Part shown: positions 11,124 to 22,882 of the stretch, in pieces | Position numbering within the stretch: position 1 is the first letter of the stretch | Layout of the letters: the number at the start of each line of letters is the position of its first letter | Assembly (NCBI GenBank): GCA_013368315.1 | Contig: JAACJM010000344.1 | Coordinates: forward strand, 1-64,000 | Direction of reading: 5' to 3' | Origin: Tetrapyrgos nigripes | Taxonomy: Eukaryota > Basidiomycota > Agaricomycetes > Agaricales > Campanellaceae | Length of the DNA: 64,000 nucleotides | The notes under the pieces: model-generated | Told to the model about the DNA's origin: nothing | The model's database searches: none | What the model saw: the letters and a program-made list of their open reading frames with translations, nothing else | Position numbers and translations under genes: made by a program

Positions 11124-13599
11124 TCAGACCCTGCCTCCAAGTCCAACACTATGCAAGGCAACCCACTGATCAAATTGAGGGTATTGCTTGTCTGAGATGT
11201 CTAAAGTTTCCTTGGCGGGACCCAATAGTTTGTTGAAGAACGCATCATCGTAGCAGTAACGAGGTAAACGTTTCACGATCTGGCTAGTAGACTCCTGCTC
11301 CGTATAGCGGCGCTTCTTGGATGCAGGAAGGCGCTTGCGGAATCCGATTTGCTTCATCGACCACTCATACCAAGCCGCACCTTGCACGTCAATGCCATGG
11401 AGAATGGGGCTGATAGCCTTGTGCCTGTACTTTGGAACAAGAACCTTAAATCCGGCTGGGTTCTCGTCATCTGTATATTTGGAGGATTGACTGTCAACGT
11501 CGAGGTCATCAAGGAGAACTTGCCCAATTCGATACTCCAGATGATCGTTAACCTCAAGGAGCTGTTTGACATGCTCACGACGCTTGTTGAGTTTCTGCAT
11601 AGTAAGATAAGCAAACTCTGCAGACTGCAGTGAAAACTGTCTGAAAACTCACCTGTATCTTGCGGGAGCAGACCCTCATCTATACTCTTTTACTCGAGCA
11701 TCAGCTTCTGCCTCATTTTCATCTGCACGAGGAAGAGACCTCTTGTATGCACCCTGGACCTGCACCACGAAACTCCAAATGATAGCTTGCATTACTTCTG
11801 ACGACAAGTCAACCGTCTTCCCTGCATTGTCTAACGCTCCAAATACTGCCACAGCCATGTTTGAGACAACGATCTTGTTCCATGGGATCTGTTTCCAATT
11901 CTTGCCAAAGTAGAGAGAATACTGGAGTTCACCCCGGGGACCAGCGTGAGTTCCAATAAGGTGACTGAGAGCGATTTCTTCGTTGACAGGTTGATAATCG
12001 CCGCTGTGAAGAGTCTTGATCCCGCAAATTTCCTTGAACTCATCGAGGATATCAGTCTTGGGACAACAGTGAGCATCGGGTCTGGGCAGGCAACAACAAG
12101 ATACACATACATTCAGCTGTTTCCTGATTTTGGGGGACAAAACATCATAAGCCGTCTTCTTCAGCTCCATTTTATGGCCATAGCTGCCCTGCTTCATTGC
12201 ACGCTTCCCATGACGTTTGGCTGGGGATGTGGGTGTCCCTTGCGTGGAGGCCGGTGGAGTCTGCGAGTTTTGTAGGAGTTGTTTGATATCACCTGTGAAC
12301 TCTCGAAAGAGTGCTGCAAACCCAGCCTCTCCAGCGGTAGGAGCAGTGCTAGTGGGGACGGAATCAGAGGTGGTTGATCTGCTGACAGGAGCGGTTCCCG
12401 AATGGCGAGGAGGGGTAGAAGTAACCTGAGGACGATCCATGTCTACATCCCGATCGTCGCCACGACTTTGAGATGGCTGAGATGGCTGAGATTGGGACAA
12501 GGGTGGCAATTGAGCTGAGTGTTTGGGTTTGGCTCAGAGAGTTTGTATCTCGTTGTCCTTTTGTAGCTGACAATATCACGTCATCAACCTCTATCAAAAC
12601 CAAGTCCTGCTGGGCTTTTTGCATTTTGACGGTGAATTGAGTGGACTGTTACCAGGTCACATGAGTTGAGGATCAGTCTCGAGCTATGTCTAAGTTAAGG
12701 AGGCACCCACCAAGTCTTGGCGGACTTTTTGAACATCTTCAGCAAATTGACTGCACTGATATGAGTTAAGAATCAGTCTCACAGATTGGAGCTATCTGAC
12801 AACAGCATACCATCTGCTCCATCCCGGTTCGCTGAAGGAATTGGTATCTCAGGTAGCCGTCACGAAATATGGTGGTGAATGCTCACCAACTCTGATATGA
12901 CCTTTTCCGACTGGCTATACAGAGCATGATAGCCTGAAGCGGTCTCCTGAAGAATTTCGTACTGTTGTCGTGCTTCTTGGAGTTGTGATTGCTTGTAAAA
13001 AGGACCTATCAGTACTACAGAAACGAGAAAAAGAGAAAAAGTAACAAGAGGAAATGACCTGCTTCACGTACCAGTTCATCATCTACATCCCGCTGCATTG
13101 ATTCATCCTGCAGAAGCTCCTTCAACTTCGATATCTCGCTTCTTTGGAAAGATAGATCGTTGTTGGCTTCTTTGAGGGCAAGCTCCAGTTTTTCTTTTGC
13201 CGCGTGCTCCTAAGAACATTGTAAGTCACTGCCTATGTGCGGTTGGTAACCACTCACCTTGTTGAAATCTTCTTGGGTCAGTCCTGCCCCAGCGCGAAAT
13301 TTTTCTCCATGGGGCCCAATGTTCCTGTCAGGTCCAACTTCGTCATCATTGGCTTCGACTCCGTGTTTATGGGATAAGGGTATGGATTGTCTGTTGGACG
13401 ACTGAGTTTCATTCAGATTGTTTTCGTCAGATGTTGTTGGTCCCATGAAGTATGAGAGAACATTGTATCTTGATGAAGCCGGAGGCAGAGCTGGGAGCTC
13501 CTGTGTGGTAGAAAAATCATTTCTCAGTTTCAGGAGACAATTGTATTCCCATACCTTTGCTCCAGAAGATGAACTGCCAGTGGGGCCATCATTGCTCAT
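11124..13599 (-). CDS. Hypothetical coiled-coil protein with Ser/Pro-rich middle; probably one broken gene
   Basis: The ATG at 13599 opens MSNDGPTGSSSSGAK, followed by a GTATGG intron and ELPALPPASSRYNVLS. Further short exons form a coiled coil (EHAAKEKLELALKEANND, QSQLQEARQQYEILQETAS). Two small repeated exons follow, ending KVRQDL and KAQQDL. The frame then enters QLPPLSQSQPSQPSQ and a domain of about 270 codons (12509-11676), and after an intron a last exon from about 11600 to 11124 (EHVKQLLEVNDHLEYRIG ... RLPRYCYDDAFFNKLLG). A TGA at 12534-12536 lies in frame between the coiled coil and the Ser/Pro-rich part, so it is either one gene with a nonsense change or two adjacent genes. The 34-nt intron needed near 12575 is unusually short. 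No domain is recognised. Confidence 0.55.
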
Positions 13600-13749
13600 G
13601 ATAAAATGTTATTAAAGTAGAAAAATAGGGTTGAAAAGGAACGGGTAATGACTGTGGTCGATTTCAGCTGGGGCACCAGGCCATATGAGGTGTAACTGCA
13701 TGAAGAGGGGTTATTAAAAGTAGGTTCTCAGTATGAAGAATGTTGATCC

Positions 13750-14376
13750 TCATGATCTCTGAATAACTCTATAGCATCCTCTATCTGTAAGACCAATCAA
13801 TGTAGCTTGAACAGTACGATTAAATGCAGCACTGACATGGTTCCTGGCCTTTTCCTTCGCAAGCTGGTTTTGATTGTTCAAGTTCAAGGTCGCGTCAAGA
13901 TACTTTTTAATTGCTGCCCTGGCAATCCCCTGAATGAGAGATAAGCAACTACGCAAGGGTGGAGCACGAGTGCTTACCCAATATTCTTTTTGTTGATGTT
14001 CATCCCACCCTGCTGTTTTCACCGTGAGCTCCACATTGGCTGGAGGGTGGATCGGTATGACCTCTGCTTGAGAGGAACCTGATGATGTTTCTTCATTGAC
14101 AGTCAATGTTCCTTCATCATCCAGAGGCGTCATGGGTGATGGCGGGCTGTCAGAGGAGGCTGGAGACACAATGCGGATGGGGCTCGGCCCTTTACATTTC
14201 AATGTTGTGTAAGGGTGAAATAGAGGCCTCTCTGGGAGGACTCTATGGATTGAGAGGGACTGAGCGGCACGTCTGGGTATGACCATAGCATATAGAGGAA
14301 TGACTTTGGGACGAGCAGTGGTCCTTGGGGAGAATGTGGAACTAGGTGTGGAGAACTTTGGAGAAGGGAAGGACAT
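13750..14376 (-). CDS. Hypothetical protein, two exons
   Basis: CDS is complement(join(13750..13929,13978..14376)), 192 codons plus stop. The ATG at 14376 starts MSFPSPKFSTPSSTFSPR. The intron has donor GTAAGC after the Trp codon in EHQQKEYW and acceptor TTCAG. The N-terminal half is Ser/Pro/Thr-rich and probably disordered, with RPLFHPYTTLKCKGPSPIR. The C-terminal half is helical (IARAAIKKYLDATLN, KARNHVSAAFNRTVQATL). No stop or frameshift is seen, so the gene may be intact. It lies head-to-head with the WD40 gene at 14753, about 380 bp apart. I do not recognise a function. Confidence 0.6.
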   Translation of the reverse strand: MSFPSPKFSTPSSTFSPRTTARPKVIPLYAMVIPRRAAQSLSIHRVLPERPLFHPYTTLKCKGPSPIRIVSPASSDSPPSPMTPLDDEGTLTVNEETSSGSSQAEVIPIHPPANVELTVKTAGWDEHQQKEYWVSTRAPPLRSCLSLIQGIARAAIKKYLDATLNLNNQNQLAKEKARNHVSAAFNRTVQATLIGLTDRGCYRVIQRS

Positions 14377-14752
14377 TGTGAAATGTTGTCGTGCGCTGGC
14401 GCAAAGGGAGTGAAGGAAAGATGTGAGATAACTGTGATGTACTGCGAGTACAGAAGGAAAGATGCGAAACTGTGATAGACTGCGTGTAGAATTTGAAGGT
14501 GCGCGCTTGTTATTGTTCTCTGGTTCCTCGGCATGTGAGAAAGATGCGAAGTAGCTGCAATAAGGAAGATGTGTAGGATTCGAAGGTGCACGCTTGTTAT
14601 TGTTCTCTGATTCCTTCGCACGTGAGAAACAATAGAGAAAACTGTCCTGGTCATCAAATGAGCTGAGAAGTAAACATAGAGAAAACTGTCCTGAAGTATG
14701 GGGTGGCCGTTGAAATACAAGAGAAAGAGGTCATGGGTTATCGAATTCCTCA

Positions 14753-16515
14753 ATGGCACCTTTCACCTTCACCACCAACTCCAAAGCACTGAAAAGCAAG
14801 AACAGGAAATACAAGCTGTGAGCATTCCTGGCTGGGCACCAGGGCGCAGTAGCATGCGTGGCCGCACACCCACTGGGAAGTCATGTAGCCTCTGGAGGTG
14901 AGTGCACAACTTTTTGGGCAGGAAAGCCTTACAGGTGCATGTAGGCCGAGAGGGGACGCTTGTCTGGAAACTTCAAGACAAGAAACTACTGGGCTCACCA
15001 ACTGGGGCTGGTGACCGAGGAGTTATGACTGCTTTAGTATGGATGATTAGACCAGATGATACCAATGATGGGCTGGCGTTTGGGACTGACGATGGATATT
15101 TATGCATCTGGTGTCGCAGCCAAAAGGAACAGGAGGTAGGCAGCCAGCAACTTCTGCTGAGAGTGACGGGCATTGACTTGACTTGTGATCCTAGTTCACT
15201 GAGGTGTACTGCAACCATCTCGAAGGGGGAGAGAATGGGCAGGAAATAACAGCCATCGCATTCGATGCGAACTCCAGCCAGCTGGCTGTCGTCCATCGGG
15301 CTGAGATCATCCACAGATTCATAGTCGACCCATTGATGAGGCTGACCACAATAAAATCAACAAGGATCAAGAACCACTGGCCCCAGGTGGTCAGTTTCAG
15401 ACAGACAGCTGCCCGTGGTCCCGAAATCTGGAGTTTCGGAAGAGAGGATGGCGAAATGTGAGTAGATGTGACATGACGTTCTTACAAGCTGACTCATGTT
15501 GTAGAACAGACATATACTCGATGAAGGAGGGAAAATTACTGTGACAAGGACCACCAGCGTGGTGATGTAAGTGATCTGAAACAGTGACGTCTTTCTTCTT
15601 CTGAAGCTGCTCAAAAGCGGTGGTGCTGCAATCAGTGTCAAAGACAATGCATATATTCTGGACGATACGTCACAGGGTGTCGCTCTCTACAAACTTTCGG
15701 GTGCAGAAAGACTCAGGATATTTGCTGTGACGACCAATGAACGACGTTCAAGAAATGTTGGCTTCCATGATGGAGGGAAAGCTCTGATCTCCGGAAGCGA
15801 TCATGGTGATGTCTACGTTTTTGACCGAAGGACTAGTGAGGTCAATGACATCATCCAGGTTGGGTGTAAAGATTGGGTGCAATCCATAACAGTAAGTGAC
15901 TTTCGGACTAAATGGAGTATAATCATCCCTGAAGCTAGGAGCAGACAACGGAGATGGAGAGTGTGCCAATAATAATCATTGGTAGATCGGGGGAAAATTT
16001 GGGACAGACTGCTCTCCAAGTCTGGGAGAGGGAGACGCCTGCACCAGAGAGGGAGGGAGCATGCCAGGGGAGACTCCTGCAAGACTTCTACTGGTGGCAG
16101 GTAATTTGTGTGCTGTTGTCCATTCTTTTTGTCATGCAGAATCTTCCGCCAGTGAGTGTTCTGATTGTTTGACCGTTTCCATTGCTCAGACCATCTAAAC
16201 AGGGAGCACGTGAATGGATGGAGATTGTGACTGGTCTTGACCTGGGAATAGAGAGCTTAGCTGATCGTGATATTGATACTCTGTAATGTAGCTCAGAGAA
16301 ACGGCTGTATGCAAGTGCTTACTTGATAAAAAGTGAGTATTCTGATTGTTTGACCGTTTCCGTTGCCCAGACCATCTAAAAAGGGAGCACACGAATGGAT
16401 GGAGATTGTGACTGGTCTTGACCTGAGAAGCGTAGCTGATCGTGATATTGATACTCTGTAATGTAGCTCAGAGAAACGGCTGTATGCATAATATAATGAA
16501 CTTACTCGATAAAAC
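14753..16515 (+). pseudogene. WD40-repeat protein with C-terminal hydrophobic segment, one nonsense codon
   Basis: Exons can be followed from the ATG at 14753. The first runs to 14897; after a 47-nt intron the next starts at 14945 (REGTLVWKLQDKK, GLAFGTDDGYLCIWCRS). Later exons hold GQEITAIAFDANSSQLAV, GPEIWSFGREDGE, HILDEGG, NVGFHDGGKALISGSDHG and VYVFDRRT, giving about six beta-propeller blades. The last long exon ends DFYWWQVICVLLSILFVMQ, a membrane-like segment. In the first exon a TGA at 14819-14821 interrupts KYKL-AFLAGHQGAVACVA, where Arg (CGA) would fit. Everything downstream stays open, so the defect may be this single codon. The terminal exon (PSKQGAREWMEIVTGLDL) lies past one more intron and is present twice (16151-16331 and 16332-16515). 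The family is multicopy in agaricomycetes; its role is unknown to me. Confidence 0.8.
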
Positions 16516-17264
16516 CTGGATCGCGGGGTATTCTTGTCATCAAAGTTTGTGATTCGTTTTTGCTATAAAAAAATACATTCAGGCCATACGTGTTGGGCAT
16601 GGTGCTATGGCTTACCTCAGTTGCAGTATGTGTCTGCGGTACAAGCAAGGGGGAAGTGACGAGGTGACAGCTGTAGCTGTGAGAATAATGCATTGTATAT
16701 GGAGTACATTCCTAGAGCCCAGACAGGGCATTGCTGCTATACACAATGCGTTGTATCATCCATACATCGCTGTGGCTTACAATGGATTATATACATCACT
16801 GTAGCCTGCTGTTTCAATGCCGTTCTAACCTGGGAATCACCGAGAATGCTTGAATTCCGGCACCTAGACGGATAGCCTCAAAATCCATTAATGTCGTTAA
16901 CATTCAATGCTGCTATACACAATGCGTTGTATCATACATACATCGCTGCCGTTTCAATGCCGTTGTAAACCAGGAATCACCGAGAATGCTTTCATCCCTT
17001 CTGGTATGATTACTAATACACTCTTTCTCTGCTTCTCCCCACCACATCTGACCACCTCCTACACTTCCTCCTCCTCTTGTTCGCGCTCCTCCCCTTCTCA
17101 CTCGTTTGAATTGTTCCTTTTTATTGGCTTTCCAGTCAGGCGTTTGGAGTGGTCTGTGCTTTGGATGGGCTCGAGACAGTGACTAGGCGATATAGGGGTA
17201 GGAACGGCGGGATTGGCTTTGGGACAGTCAATAGGTGATGCGGGGACACTGTCATGGTAGTCCC
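16516..17264. other. Non-coding stretch with scattered palindromes
   Basis: No gene is recognised. ACAATGCGTTGTATCAT followed by ACATACATCGCTG-like sequence occurs at about 16742 and 16918, and a phrase ending GGGAATCACCGAGAATGCTT or close to it is duplicated near 16830 and 16972. These are outliers of the palindromic array that starts near 17265. Confidence 0.6.
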
Positions 17265-18000
17265 AGATGGTCTCTATTCACTCAAGATGACGGCTCTTCG
17301 GCTCCTGAAGTATATGCGAGTATGTACTTCTCATTTTTCAATTCACAATGCATTGTATGACTCATAGCCTGTACGACCCACAATGCTTTGTATGACTTGT
17401 ACACTGATTTCGTTTTTTTGTAGCTCACAACGCATTGTGAAGGGCCAGCAGATGGTCTATATTCACTCACAACAATGGCTCTACAGTTCCCGAAGTGGAT
17501 ATGTGAGTAATTCTCGACTCACAAGGTGCTGTATGACTTGGATACTGATTTGTTGATGGTCTTTAATCACTCACGACGATGGCTATATGACTCTTGACAT
17601 GTGAGTACTTATTGACTCACAATGCGTTGTATGACTTATGTACTGAATTCATTTTTTTTTTGTAGCTCACAATGTATTATGAAAGGCCATCTGATGGTCT
17701 ATAGTCACTCACAGCGACAGCTCTACGGCTCCTGAAGTGGATATGTGAGTAATTCTCGACTCACAAGGCGTTGTATGACTTGGATCACAACACATTGTAT
17801 CAGATACTGATTTATTCTTTTAATACTACCTCTATCAACTTACAATGCATTGTGAAGGCCATCTGATGGTCTCTATTCAATATTCACTCACCACGACTGT
17901 TCTACAGACCCCAAGTGTATATGTGAGTCTATCGACTCACAACGTGGCGTATGACTTGTACTTTTTTTTTTTCAGTAGCCTCTAGCTGGGCATCTTCACA
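17265..18000. repeat. Degenerate tandem array, units about 90-180 bp, with ACAATGCATTGT palindromes
   Basis: Recurring phrases are GATGGTCTATATTCACTCAC, GGCTCTACGGCTCCTGAAGT, GATATGTGAGTAATTCTCGA and CACAATGCGTTGTATGACTT. About five imperfect units can be followed. Each carries one or two versions of the palindrome ACAATGC(A/G)TTGT. No ORF is supported. A different array sharing the palindrome core lies at 27892-28460. Confidence 0.8.
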
Positions 18001-18330
18001 ATGTGTTATACGATCTGTACGGTCCCTGACACTCTGATGTCATCCCTCATCATATTCCTCTGCTCCCAAACCCGTGTCCTTGCTTTTCTTCCTGACAAGA
18101 TGTAGACCCAGCCATCCTTGAGAGGTTTGAGCATTAGTGAGTACCCTATCTTATCCACACGCCTACATACTTTCTTACTGTTCTTTCTCGCAGCTTTGAG
18201 GGCTGGGTGGGAAGATCTGGCTCCTCATCAAGAGAGTCTTAGTCTTTCCCTGAGGAGAATGTTGTTTGTGTACTGAGTCTTTGACACTAGTCTGAATTAT
18301 TGCATACTCGCTGTCATTGTCATTTATATA

Positions 18331-21300
18331 TCAGTAACTATCGTCCTCGTCATCTAATTCTATGTACATAGTGTAATCGACGTTGTCTTCCTCTGTATCA
18401 GCTCCCTCATCGTCTGATTCATATTGAGTCTGCATCACCGCTGACATGACTTTACCGACAATTAAATTATTCTCCTTCTCCCGTAATCCATTCCACAGTC
18501 TCTTGAACTGTTGCGCCAGCGACCTATACAGATTGCTTTGGGATGCAGCATATGCCCTTACACCTTCAGCAGCGTCCATAGCCAAACCACCAGTTACCAG
18601 CAGACCAATGTAACGTTGAAGGAATTTCCACTCTGGGTTCCATCTTCCAGAAGCAAACGCACCAACATATTCCCAGCGGCTGTCCCAAGCTGACGCAGAA
18701 GCTTCCAACCTTACAAGGGTTCTTCGCATCTCCTCCTTGATCAGCATCACTTCTTCCCTCCATCGTTGAGTCCGGGCATATGCTTTACACCACTCGACAC
18801 GTATAACTGTTCAAATAAGTATAAGCTTTAGGAAGATGGAAATCTGAAGCACAGAAACAGACTTACTCTCTTCAAGTGTTTGGTTGTCGAGCTGTTTTCC
18901 AGTCCCACCGTCCTTCCAAATCCAAGATATGTCTGCGTATCCTTCCCCCACGGCAGCCCAGATACGATCAAGCTTCTTCCGTTGTTCCCGGGCTGCCACT
19001 GTCAACGGGTTTTCATCCACTTGCTCCCCATCGGTTGTCTCGGCTTCAACAACAGCTGACTTTTTACCCTTCTGCTTCCATGCTATACCGATAGGCCTAT
19101 CGCCAGACATCATTCTGACATCTTCATCTTCTAACTTCTTCCATTCCACCTTTTCCTTCCCCACCAATTTAACCATAGCCTTCCACACCTCCTGATACTT
19201 ACTTTTATGACCCTGTATCTGCCTTTCATTCTGAAGAAAGACACCTTTCGACCGAGTCACCATCGCTTGGTGGACGACATTTGAAGTTCGATATGTCAAT
19301 AGCCTTGCTTTCATGTGAAGGTGGTTTCGTAGTTGATGTAGAGCATTCCGTAACTGACCCTCGCGCAATTTGATCTCAAGCTCTACAAGACCGGGCTGAC
19401 AAGTCTCTATGCGATAAGACAGGGGAAGGGAGGAAGGAAGATATAGGGGCACGTTTTCAGCGCAGTCTTGATTTGCGTCTCCAGTATCCAAGTGACCCCT
19501 CTCGTCTGCTAGTAGTTGTAGTGCGCCAGGCATGTAGCTAGCCTGCAAAGAACGAAATTTTCCTATTGCCCGATGAAGCTTTGTACGCCGCTGAAGAAGG
19601 GATGTCTTCTGAGCTGCTGTTTCGAATTTCTTGCCCTTCAGATCCAATTTCAAATTGCATCTGCCTCACCTTGTCAGCATCCAAACAAGGGAGATATAAA
19701 TTGCCATTCAAGCCCTTGGGAAATAAATGAAGTCGGGCTCACATTTGAAATGGCGGCACTAGTACCTTGCTTTTCATGCTCGGCTTCGATGGTCAACAAC
19801 TGTAGTCGTATCTCATTTTCAGTCAAGCCTGAGATTCCAAAATTAGGCTGCGAATTTTGTTCAAGGAAGGCAAGTACTCACCCGCTTTGGGCATTTCAAA
19901 AGGATTAGCTTTCTTTTGCTCCTGAACAGGAAGGTGAAGCTCCAACTCCCACTCCTTGACCATAGTCTCCCATTCCTTCGTGATACTGGGCTGTTCTTTT
20001 TCCTGCCCCTCTGTAAACTCAGCCAAAGAGCGAGATTGAATAACACGCTCGGAAATTGCATTCAGAAGTCGGCGTAATAACAGACACCTGATCAGAACAC
20101 ATCAAATTAGTCCAGACCACGCAGAAATACAAAAGTTATCAAAACTTACCCAACCCCACTAGTTTTATCCAGTTCCAGTGCCCCCAATGGTTGTCCAGCA
20201 TGTTGTGTCATGACCCTGGACCCATATCTCAGGTACTCATAGCAACAGGACCCATATGTGCCCAGGGCCGTTCAACTCCTTCCCCATCTGTTCTGCCAGC
20301 GCCCCATAACCAATTCAACAAGTACATAAGAAGGCACCAGAGCTGATGGCCATAAATATGTAGCTTAGGAGTTACAAAATACACAACATGGAGCACCAGA
20401 TTGAGGCAGAGTAGTGGAGGCAAGGCTTTGAGACGCTCGACGAGATGCCTAGACCACTGGCAGGCAATGTCATAGGATTGTACCTTTGTCAGGCGATGGT
20501 CATGGTGCCAAAGGAATGAAGCAAAACAATAATCCATATTTGTGTAACTGCATGCAAATTCATCAGCCCTGTACAAAGTGACAGTAAGTCTAGTTTGACT
20601 TACCGTTCACCCTTCTGCAAATCTACTACTCCATTTCGTTGAACAAATTCGTGTCTGGTGCATACACCTAGACCACAACCTGTACTTGCGTATCCTCTTG
20701 AGAATCTTGTATTTGCCATCTCTAAGGATGCCAGGCCGCTACAGGTTGACATCTATTATCCCCGATGACAGTAAGTATGGTGATTTGTAGAAATATCTGA
20801 ATAACTCACCTCCCATTGATCTGTCATCGTTCAGAGATACTCTCGAAATGGAGCATCTTCGACGTAATATGCCCAGCCACTACCCAGGGCAGGATCTTTG
20901 GCCTCAGAAGAGACAAGACGTCGCTTCAGCCTGAAGCATGCGTCTATAGCGAAGAAAGCCCAGTATATGAACCTAAGCTGAGATAAAGAATTGGAAGGTG
21001 TATGGAAACTGAAATACGTACCTTGACTCAGGCTTCACATCCATCCAATCACTCGGAAGATTGACACCAGGTTGTGGGCAAGCTGGACAAACGATTCCCA
21101 GCTCTCCTGACTGTGTTTCCTCAACTGGATGGGCCCCATCATTCCCTCTGCCAGCGTGTTTGAGCATCTTCAAGTGACGCCATTGCCGTATCATTCGACA
21201 AAAACGCCTTGTATCGGTCCTATTATTTGGAGTCAGTTATTTTAGCTAGATAAGTATGTATTAGTATTACTACACACCTTCACTTTCCTTAGACCGGCAT

Positions 21301-22358
21301 TGTTTCTCAAGCTCTCGAGCCCATTGTAGTAATCATAAGTATTGACCTTGCCTTGCAGGGTCATAGTGTGAAAGTGATTGAGTATGTCAAATGTAGCTGC
21401 AGAATGAGGGTCAAGATGGGTAGCCGGAAATAGCCGCCTGCGAAGAAGTTGCTGTCGGTATTCACCAGCAGTATTCTTCTGGAAACAACAACAGAATTCG
21501 GCAGTCACATCATGGATACCATTGGTATGGAGAACAGTAAAAGATTGGATTGTGTGAGGATGAAGACAGTGTTCACCGGGTTTGTGGCCAAAGGAGATGA
21601 CAAGACCGAGAGATTTGAGTGAAACCTCTTCAAAATAAACTCCGTTCCACTTCTATGTTTTCTGTCAGTGAACTCATGCTGAATAGCAAGTAATTGACTG
21701 CATACCTCAATCACATCAAATGGCCTATCAGTATGTTTGTGAAGGCAGCATTCTCTACACAGTAAATTTGGATATCCGCAGTCCAAGCAATGGTACAACG
21801 CCTCTGAATCTCCCTCCTTGGTGTGATTTTTGCACTGAGAACATGTTACAGTATCGACATCTCCCTGTCCCTCATTTTGGATGAGTTCATACAGGTATTC
21901 GTCATGGTAGGGCGTCCATTGTATCATTGGTTGATCCTGGTAAATTTTAAGCTTAAGACTGAGTATTGACCCAAAAAAACATTAAGCATTGTTATGCTCA
22001 CTGAACTGAGGTAGCGCTGTCTTGCCTTGAGAGTTTCCACTCTGATGACCTCAGGAGCGGATTTCTCAATAGCACTACTCATCCCATCTTCTTTGATGTT
22101 GGCCAATGCATCTTCGTAGGGCTCCCCAAAGGTCCAGTCAGTGAGTTGATCAGGTGGATCGTCGTTTTCGGGGGAAGCGTGACGAGATCATTTGGGAGCA
22201 GGGGTGTCAACAACAAGAGGAGTGTGCGAAATACATCGGCCATCATCTGACAGGGTTACTGAGTGAGCAGTAGCCCCAGAAGAACCAGTGAGGATACTGG
22301 AGAGATCGACGTTTGAAGACTTCCTCTGCACAGCCTGGTTCTTGAGTTTGTGAAACAT
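18331..22358 (-). pseudogene. KDZ-family transposase with CxC2-like cysteine cluster
   Basis: KDZ (Kyakuja-Dileera-Zisupton) transposases are DDE-type enzymes expanded in agaricomycetes. The ATG at 22358 opens MFHKLKNQAVQRKSSN. Next come a zinc-binding cysteine cluster (21840-21730: C..C, then YHCLDCGYPNLLCRECC and H), CCCFQKN and FHTMTLQGKVNTYDYYNGLE (about 21490-21290), WRHLKMLKHAGRGNDG and CPACPQPGVNLP (21180-21050), the acidic-core block SYDIACQW (about 20430) and GRTDGEGVERPWA (about 20260), and a long C-terminal helical domain to 18331 with an acidic tail. At least ten short introns are implied. Two in-frame TGA codons, 22188-22190 and 20831-20833, fall where CGA (Arg) is expected, so the copy is probably dead. 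No terminal repeats were found by eye. Confidence 0.9.
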
Positions 22359-22882
22359 GTCTCACGAGGAAGCCCTTGGACAAGCACCTTAAAAGCGTCT
22401 GCGTCTGCATCATTAGCCAAATTAGGAAACTACTGCTGGCCTCACAATCGCCCTGGATATAGCTTGAGGATATCTGACTCCCAGCAGTTGTAATACTTCT
22501 GAAACCCTTCTAATGTATAAGTACAGTGTAATGGCACTTTGTGAGGCAATTATTGTAAATTTATTACTTTGAGCAATTTTGAAGCATACTCTCTCGCAAA
22601 CTTGTGTATGGTTTCTGTCCAGAAAGATCATTCAAAGTCATTGACTCGTTTTCAACACCAAAAGTCACTCCGACCAAAATGGTCTGTTATCATTGAGATC
22701 CTGTATTATACTCACTACACCTACTTAGACTACATATACCAACCTGTAGGATAGTAAACACCATGAAAAGATTTGTACGTGGTGAGTTTCAGACAATGCA
22801 TGGCAAGTTTCAGAATAGGGGTTCATCATCAAAATATTGAACCTTATGTAACCTGGTCAGACAGTCTGTCATCCGAGTTACC
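22359..22882. other. No gene recognised
   Basis: Gap between the divergently oriented KDZ gene and the plus-strand gene at 22883. It probably holds both promoters; no TATA element can be assigned with confidence. Confidence 0.5.
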
